From Saprospiraceae bacterium (GTDB lineage Bacteria; Bacteroidota; Bacteroidia; Chitinophagales; Saprospiraceae): 64,000 nt of DNA. Both the position numbers and the translations under genes were made by a program. Positions 59,201 through 64,000 of the stretch are shown one piece after another; within the stretch, counting starts at the first letter, position 1; each line of letters begins with the position of its first letter. A model generated the notes under the pieces. It did no database searches, had not been told where the DNA came from, and saw nothing but the letters and a program-made list of their open reading frames with translations. The stretch covers positions 147,291-211,290 of the forward strand of contig JADZFD010000032.1 in the NCBI GenBank assembly GCA_020850225.1, written 5' to 3'.

Positions 59201-62200
59201 CTGTCAGAATCGGTACAGCTTCAATGCCAGGATCAATAGAATCTATGCTATTGCCATCAGTTTCAGGTAACATCACAGTAAATGTATGGGTTAAAGGCTG
59301 GACTACAGTAGAAGGACAGATTAAAATATCCATAGACGGACAGGATCAGACAATAAGTTACACAGCCAAGATGGCCGATCCATTTGAAAAAATAACAGCT
59401 ACGTTTACAGGTGTGACGGCAGGATCCAAACTCAAAATCGAAACAACGGCAAAAAGAGCCTTTATTGATGAGGTTGAGGTATTGTGTGAAGTTAATTGCA
59501 ACCTGATGGTTTCAGCTACAGCATCTCCTAATCCTGTATGTGAAGGAGATGTACTTACATTAAGTACGGGAGGTGGAATAGGATACAGTTGGAGTGGACC
59601 GAATAGTTTTGCTTCCACTGATCAGAATCCAGTCATCAATAATTATACAAATGCTAACAGTGGTACTTATACCGTTACTGTTACGGATACAAATGGTTGT
59701 ACAGCTTCCTCATCCGTTGTTGTAACTACAAAATCATCAGGTTGCTATACCATTACAATATCTGACCCTTGTTCCTGTAACAATGATGCCACAATAGCAG
59801 GTAATGACGGTACTTTTGACGAACAGATCACAGTTAATGGCATTGCCGGTCAAACCATTACAGCAACCTGTACAGGATGTACTCCTTCAGCGCTGACCTT
59901 TTCAGAAGGACCAGCCGGAACCTATGTTTCCAATAGTTTCACGCACCTGGATGGAGTAGGATATACAGCAACTATATTAGAGAATGGAACAGGCGTTGGA
60001 ACCATAAGCAATAAATGTGCTTATCCTGATGTTGTTATCAACCCAATGGGACCATTCGATAATTGTATAAATAAAAACGATTCCTACCCATTAACAGCAA
60101 CTATAACTGGTGATGACGGAACAGGGACATATGTTTGGTCAGGAACGGGTGTTTCAGGAAGTAATTTTAATTATTCAGGACTTCCTGCAGGTAATATTAA
60201 TATAAATCTCTCTTATACGGGAGTTGATAATGGACATGTATCTCCGGATGGAGGCGTGACAGCAGCGTATCCGGGTTGTATACAGCCGGCACAAACGAGT
60301 GTAACCATAAATGATGGTGTTACTCCACCTGCTATTGATGACATAGAAGTATGTGATGGTCAGAGTACAGTTATTATAGCACCTGCCTTGGGTACTACAA
60401 CTGTACCAGTATCTTTTGTCTGGGATTTCGAAGCAAATATCAACGGACCCGGAGTATCATCTAATACAACAGCTGCCAGTGATGCACCCGTACAGAGTGT
60501 TGGTGCTGGTATTTCCAGTACCTATCAGACGGCTGGTAGTGGCTGTACAGCAGCTATTTCCCTTACAGGTTTTGACATAGCAAATGGTAGCCTGGCGGAT
60601 GCAGTGGCAGATGCCGAATATATAGAATTTTGTGTAGGTTCACCACAATTGGGCGTAACCTATCAGGGAATAAATGCCATCAACTGGATTCACAGAAGAT
60701 CCGGAACAGGTCCAATATCATGGGCTATAGTTCCGGTTAGTAACCTAAGTTCACCTGTACTCACTGGTACTATATCAGGAACAACTTGTGTTGCGGCTGG
60801 AGGAACGATTACACAGGATCCATCAGAAACATGCTATAGACTTTATTATTGGGGGGCAACGAATGCTACAGGTACTGTACGGATATCAGAAATGACATTG
60901 TCAGCTGATTATGAGGTTGCTTCAGGTTCCTATAATTTTTATCTGGTTGATCCAGTTCTTAATCCTGGAACCACACCGGTCGCAACAGGTTTGACCTACG
61001 ATCCTGGTACGACAGTAGGTACAAGCCCGCAGACAATATTTATTACGGTTTTTGATGACGTATTAAACTGTGAAAGTTTACCTGATTCTGTAACGATTAC
61101 GGTACATCCAAACCCTACCCTGGATATTAATCAGCCGGATTATGTATGTAAGCCGGGAACAATAGATGTAATATCTGTAGACTTGGGTGAGAGCCCTGTG
61201 GGTGGATCAAAGACATATTACAATACATTTAACGATGCAGAAAATAAGACCAATCCGATTACTTCCGGCTTAGGTTCAGTTAGCCAGGCAGGATCGATAT
61301 TTGTAAGATATGAGTTGCCTGTAACGGAATGTTATGCTATTGGTGAAATAATCATAGATATCAGAGACTTGCCTGCTTCGCCTCCAGTGCCGGATTCCAT
61401 TATCGTTTGTCAGGGAGAGAGTACTTTAATTACTTTACCATCAGGACCAAGTATCGTTACCACTACGTGGGATTTTGAAAACGGAATAACCGGACAGGGA
61501 ATCGTTTCAGATCCATTAGTAGCTGATAATGGTCCTGTACAAACGACAGGGCCAGGGCTTCAGGGAGTGGCGCCTCAATCAGCAGGATCCGGATGTAGTA
61601 ATGCTATTACGGCAACAGGTTTTGACGCAGGAAATACAAGCCTTGCAGATGCAGTGGTATCAGGTGATTATTTTGAATTCTGTATAGGTGGTGCAGCAGG
61701 AGGTTATACTTTTGATGGAGTAAGTGCTGTGAATTGGAGACATCGAAGTTCCAATACAGGACCTGTTTCCTGGGCATTAGTTGCAGCAACTAATCCTAAT
61801 ACAGCCATTCTTACCGGCACCTTTACGTCAGCAGGTAACTGTAAAGCTGCAGGAGGTACGATACCACTCAATACTGCGACTTGTTACAGGGTTTATTACT
61901 GGAGTGCAAGCAGTGTTATGGGTGCGTTACGAATCGATAATTTTGATATCGCCGGACAGTATTCAATACCATTGACATACAGATGGTACAATGTAGATCC
62001 GGATGCAAATCCATCAGCTACGCCTGTAGCTATAGGTTCATCGTATGACCCAATGACAACACCTGCTACTTCACCACAATCAATTTGGGTGAATGTAGAT
62101 AATGGATGTGTCAGTCCTGCTTCAAAGATTGTTGTACTTGTACTTCCGACACCCGTAGCGAATCCGGTGTCTAATCAAGCATTATGCAGTGGAGCGAGTA

Positions 62201-64000
62201 CAATCCCTGTTAATTTCACGGGAACACCAATCGGAGTACAATTTAATTGGACAAATAATGACCCAACAATAGGTCTGGCCGCAAGTGGATCAGGGAATAT
62301 ACCATCTTTTGTAGCTGTTAATAATACAGGTTCGAATAAGGTGGCAACAATAACTGTTACACCAATATACACTTTTAGTAACAAGACATGTACAGGTACA
62401 CCAATTACATTTACGATTACCGTATATCCAAAACCAGTTCCTGTCATTAATGTATCGGAAACATCCGGATTAACTGATAATGACGGGACGATATGCGCGG
62501 GTGATTCAGCAACCTTATCGACGAGTGGAGGTGGTACCTATGTATGGAGTACAGGAGCGACAACGTCTTCTATAACTGTTAGTCCTTCATCGACGACTAC
62601 ATATACTGTTTCGGTGACTACAGTAAACGGATGTACGGGAACAGCTACAAGAACGATAGTAGTTATACCAGTTCCGGTAGTTAATATTACAGTTACAGAA
62701 AACTCCGGAGTAGTACCGAACGACGGAATTATATATACGGGATCATCAGCGACATTAACAGCTACAGGAGGCGGTACGTATTTGTGGAGCACAGGAGCAA
62801 CAACAGCATCCATTTCAGTTACACCACCAAGTGCCGGAACCTATACGTACACAGTAACAGTAACCAATTCCAATAACTGTTCAGCAGTAGCTCAGGCGAC
62901 GATTACCGTAGTAGACCCACCGTGTTATTTGGTATGTTCTCAGGATCAGACGATTACATTGCCACCTGGAGAATGTGCATACCAGTTGCCTAATCTGGTA
63001 ACCATGGCAGGAGATTGCAAGAACTTTACAATTGAGCAGGTATCCGGTCCTAAACCCGGAGAATTTTTACCGAAAGGAACCTATGAGATAAAATACAGAG
63101 AGGTATCAAATCTGGGTGAGTTAATTAAAGAGTGTACATTTACAGTTACGGTTCAAGGCCAGTTGACAACAGTAAAAAACCTTGTATGCAACAATAACCT
63201 CTATATTTCAGCAGATGAAAACTGCCAGGTTAGCTTAAATGCCGATATGTTTTTGGAAGGAGGCCCATACGGCTGTTACAGTGATTATATCATAAAGATA
63301 TGGCCAAACGGTATCGAATCCAATAAATATACAATCGAACAGAATGTAGCTATAAACATACCTTTAGGGACTCATATGTTTGAGATAATAGATCCGGTTA
63401 CAGGTAACCGTTGTTGGGGTAATTTCAAGGTTGAAGACAAGTTGGCACCGGTATTGGCATGTAATTGTGTGGATGAGGACATCATTACGCCTATTACGCA
63501 GTTTGCTGGTGTATTGGAAGAGACAGACCCATTATTCAACAGATGTGGAGCTTCGTATACACCTCAATATTATGATGTGACTGAATTCCAGGTATCAGCT
63601 ACAGGATCGTACACGTTCAGTGCTGTAGTGATAAATGACTCATATGAATACATATATGAGAATAGTTTTGATCCTAACAACCCATGTGTTAATATAGTAG
63701 CACAGAACGACTCACCAATTATGACAGCGACGCTTACAGCTGGAGTGAAGTACTATTATGTATATACGACGTATTGGGAATTTGATTTTATCAATACATA
63801 TCCTGAACCATACACAGTAACGGTAACATCAACAGCAGGAACAGCACAAAAAGTACAGAATGCATCAACACTGCCTGAGTGTCAGTTCAAGTGTTATGAC
63901 TTAGAGACAGTACAGGCAGAGACAGTAAGTATGCTGTACAAGTATCCTGGAGAGCAGAACAAGGCAGTATTGACGATACCGCCTGCAGTAACAGAAGCAT
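56224..64000 (+). CDS. Giant secreted metzincin metalloprotease with GEVED, lamin-tail and many Ig/PKD-like domains (C-terminus beyond window)
   Basis: An open frame of at least 2592 codons runs off the window with no internal stop. The signal peptide is MRNFVLITLIAFFSGILHG. A zinc metalloprotease domain (about 170-430) has HEMGHGFGSPH (His344, Glu345, His348, His354) and a Met-turn IMSYCH (Met392), placing it among metzincins of the M12/reprolysin-like type. Then follow a GEVED-like beta domain (about 438-584), a lamin-tail-like domain (about 590-702) and Ig/PKD-like repeats. Two copies of a module of about 250 residues lie at 60346-61110 and 61399-62157. After those come STGATT-type repeats and one copy of the CNNN...GNRCWGNFKVEDK module (63181-63465). 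The protease is probably exported by T9SS and acts outside the cell, but the sorting domain would lie beyond the window. Confidence 0.88.
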   Translation, partial: MRNFVLITLIAFFSGILHGQNRVVPEKIRQLERSGATFANFELFSKNTNSVTNLKYQQSASDVTVLYLDYTALAQINNDAPPFISVLIPYGEDVLSVKMYKENALSDQFEAYDNNGNSIDYKPGKYYRGIVDGDYTSLVAISFFDNNIIGVISTNRFGNIVIGKSTDKQDYISYSDRNLLGVNPFKCATEDLKLKIEDYIKDEPEKLRRTRSTTNCARIYYEIGNEIYLQFSSNMQDVLDWITGVQNNIGTLYDNDDIRVNLNEVKVWVTADPYTGSYSDNLYLFRDLTPTFDGDIAHLVKYPATTSVAFLNSLCSEYRYAYSGISLSYAQVPVYSWTIMAMSHEMGHGFGSPHTHACAWNGNNTAIDGCGPTAGYDEGCNAPLPSNGGTIMSYCHLVSGVGINFNNGFGPQPAALIQNTIDSKPCLGTDCVNPAQGCFFDVIDYVMPVTKVQLSNINNSSDNPIGSTTLQDFTGIIGNMNRGSSIPIVLEGESLFTDPYDFYFTVWIDWNHDGTWNNTDEMFQIGSITPYYGSGPKQVTGNITIPNSALIGNAKMRVVMNYGNYHQNACIQIFYGQAEDYTLYVLPATSGCNQLFISEYVEGSSSNKALEIYNPTNASVSLDGVKIKVFANGNVNPTTTIDLTGKGSITPYGTYVLVDQQANATLKSYANYIHTATLGFNGDDAIALEVNNVYVDVFGQIGFDPGTAWTSGGVTTLDKTLRRKASVTQGDTDGSNVFDPSAEWVQYSIDSFDGLGMHSSACDAPCLGLTGITPDNVSIINSTCNGPGCLVNGGVITAPVITCPAGSTLQYSTDNGSTWGNSLPVYAQTGPAQTIITRCSCDADNTIVSASSTPVSTSPGVCEVPSETVITITDNDCTSGTSGSIRASGCGTGTSLEWSEDGTTWSTTTPDYTTTAKTVYARCLDNITGCISTIASATTNPQSCSGGSQSVCFGDDFSDIVTGNSTSTSGSGTIWNGNTNFPTVVRAYQAGGAVRIGTASMPGSIESMLLPSVSGNITVNVWVKGWTTVEGQIKISIDGQDQTISYTAKMADPFEKITATFTGVTAGSKLKIETTAKRAFIDEVEVLCEVNCNLMVSATASPNPVCEGDVLTLSTGGGIGYSWSGPNSFASTDQNPVINNYTNANSGTYTVTVTDTNGCTASSSVVVTTKSSGCYTITISDPCSCNNDATIAGNDGTFDEQITVNGIAGQTITATCTGCTPSALTFSEGPAGTYVSNSFTHLDGVGYTATILENGTGVGTISNKCAYPDVVINPMGPFDNCINKNDSYPLTATITGDDGTGTYVWSGTGVSGSNFNYSGLPAGNININLSYTGVDNGHVSPDGGVTAAYPGCIQPAQTSVTINDGVTPPAIDDIEVCDGQSTVIIAPALGTTTVPVSFVWDFEANINGPGVSSNTTAASDAPVQSVGAGISSTYQTAGSGCTAAISLTGFDIANGSLADAVADAEYIEFCVGSPQLGVTYQGINAINWIHRRSGTGPISWAIVPVSNLSSPVLTGTISGTTCVAAGGTITQDPSETCYRLYYWGATNATGTVRISEMTLSADYEVASGSYNFYLVDPVLNPGTTPVATGLTYDPGTTVGTSPQTIFITVFDDVLNCESLPDSVTITVHPNPTLDINQPDYVCKPGTIDVISVDLGESPVGGSKTYYNTFNDAENKTNPITSGLGSVSQAGSIFVRYELPVTECYAIGEIIIDIRDLPASPPVPDSIIVCQGESTLITLPSGPSIVTTTWDFENGITGQGIVSDPLVADNGPVQTTGPGLQGVAPQSAGSGCSNAITATGFDAGNTSLADAVVSGDYFEFCIGGAAGGYTFDGVSAVNWRHRSSNTGPVSWALVAATNPNTAILTGTFTSAGNCKAAGGTIPLNTATCYRVYYWSASSVMGALRIDNFDIAGQYSIPLTYRWYNVDPDANPSATPVAIGSSYDPMTTPATSPQSIWVNVDNGCVSPASKIVVLVLPTPVANPVSNQALCSGASTIPVNFTGTPIGVQFNWTNNDPTIGLAASGSGNIPSFVAVNNTGSNKVATITVTPIYTFSNKTCTGTPITFTITVYPKPVPVINVSETSGLTDNDGTICAGDSATLSTSGGGTYVWSTGATTSSITVSPSSTTTYTVSVTTVNGCTGTATRTIVVIPVPVVNITVTENSGVVPNDGIIYTGSSATLTATGGGTYLWSTGATTASISVTPPSAGTYTYTVTVTNSNNCSAVAQATITVVDPPCYLVCSQDQTITLPPGECAYQLPNLVTMAGDCKNFTIEQVSGPKPGEFLPKGTYEIKYREVSNLGELIKECTFTVTVQGQLTTVKNLVCNNNLYISADENCQVSLNADMFLEGGPYGCYSDYIIKIWPNGIESNKYTIEQNVAINIPLGTHMFEIIDPVTGNRCWGNFKVEDKLAPVLACNCVDEDIITPITQFAGVLEETDPLFNRCGASYTPQYYDVTEFQVSATGSYTFSAVVINDSYEYIYENSFDPNNPCVNIVAQNDSPIMTATLTAGVKYYYVYTTYWEFDFINTYPEPYTVTVTSTAGTAQKVQNASTLPECQFKCYDLETVQAETVSMLYKYPGEQNKAVLTIPPAVTEA
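60346..62157 (+). repeat. Tandem duplication inside the metalloprotease giant
   Basis: Two protein-level copies (60346-61110 and 61399-62157) share the same landmarks in order: VCxGxSTxI, VxxxWDFExxIxGxG, PVQxxGxG, GSGCxxAIxxTGFD, SLADAV, FCxGxxxxGxTxxG, NWxHRxSxTGPxSWA and CYRxYYW. The copies have diverged, so the duplication is not recent. Confidence 0.75.

Noticed and set aside
60346..62157. CRISPR-like or DNA-level tandem repeat
   Set aside because: The repetition is visible at protein level only; the DNA copies have diverged and there are no regular short repeats with spacers.
1..64000. tRNA, rRNA, insertion sequences, prophage or attachment sites
   Set aside because: Intergenic regions were read on both strands and nothing with the expected structure or genes was found; a covariance-model search would be needed to exclude small RNAs fully.

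Overview
The window looks like chromosomal DNA of a Bacteroidota bacterium, most likely a Saprospiria/Saprospiraceae relative. Three things point there. Several very large secreted proteins end in type IX secretion (T9SS) sorting domains. Those proteins share HYR-like modules and a dockerin-like block with the signature GVxTLDxVxIQRHIL. The DNA is AT-rich, and many intergenic gaps carry Bacteroidota-type promoter elements (TAnnTTTG, sometimes with an upstream TTTG/TTG). No tRNA, rRNA, CRISPR array, transposase or integrase was seen. The taxonomic call is inference.

Layout. 1-3.7 kb (minus strand): a truncated secreted beta-helix protein, an SLC45-like sugar transporter and a cytoplasmic GH13 alpha-amylase-family enzyme. 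3.8-12.2 kb (minus): a complete recD-recC-recB operon, encoding the RecBCD double-strand-break repair helicase/nuclease. 12.4-13.0 kb (minus): a LuxR-type response regulator with Glu where the phospho-accepting Asp should be. 13.2-25.3 kb (plus): a small membrane protein of unknown function followed 19 nt later by a 3719-residue secreted adhesin-like protein. 25.5-33.6 kb: core metabolism and regulation: glgC, a Crp/Fnr regulator, pgk, gap, a YfcC-type carrier and an M14 carboxypeptidase. 33.8-36.6 kb (plus): rpsO and pnp, each with its own promoter-like element and terminator. 36.8-51.4 kb (plus): three more secreted giants in tandem (1447, about 1683 and about 1482 residues). 51.5-55.8 kb: an MDR-family oxidoreductase, inorganic pyrophosphatase, PduO-type cobalamin adenosyltransferase and a POT peptide transporter. 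56.2 kb to the end (plus): a fifth giant, at least 2592 residues, with a metzincin protease domain at its N-terminus, running off the window.

About half of the window codes for the five giant surface/secreted proteins. Four are complete, and each has the same C-terminal order: dockerin-like calcium-binding pair, cohesin-like beta-sandwich, T9SS sorting domain. All five carry one copy of a cysteine-rich module centred on CWG...IEDK (degenerate in the 1447-residue protein). Dockerin-like and cohesin-like segments on the same exported polypeptides suggest that these proteins could assemble with one another outside the cell. This is the best candidate for an undescribed system here; it is inferred from sequence only.

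The remaining genes are mostly housekeeping. The GH13 enzyme, sugar transporter and glgC suggest uptake and storage of alpha-glucans. RecBCD, pnp and rpsO are core information-processing genes.
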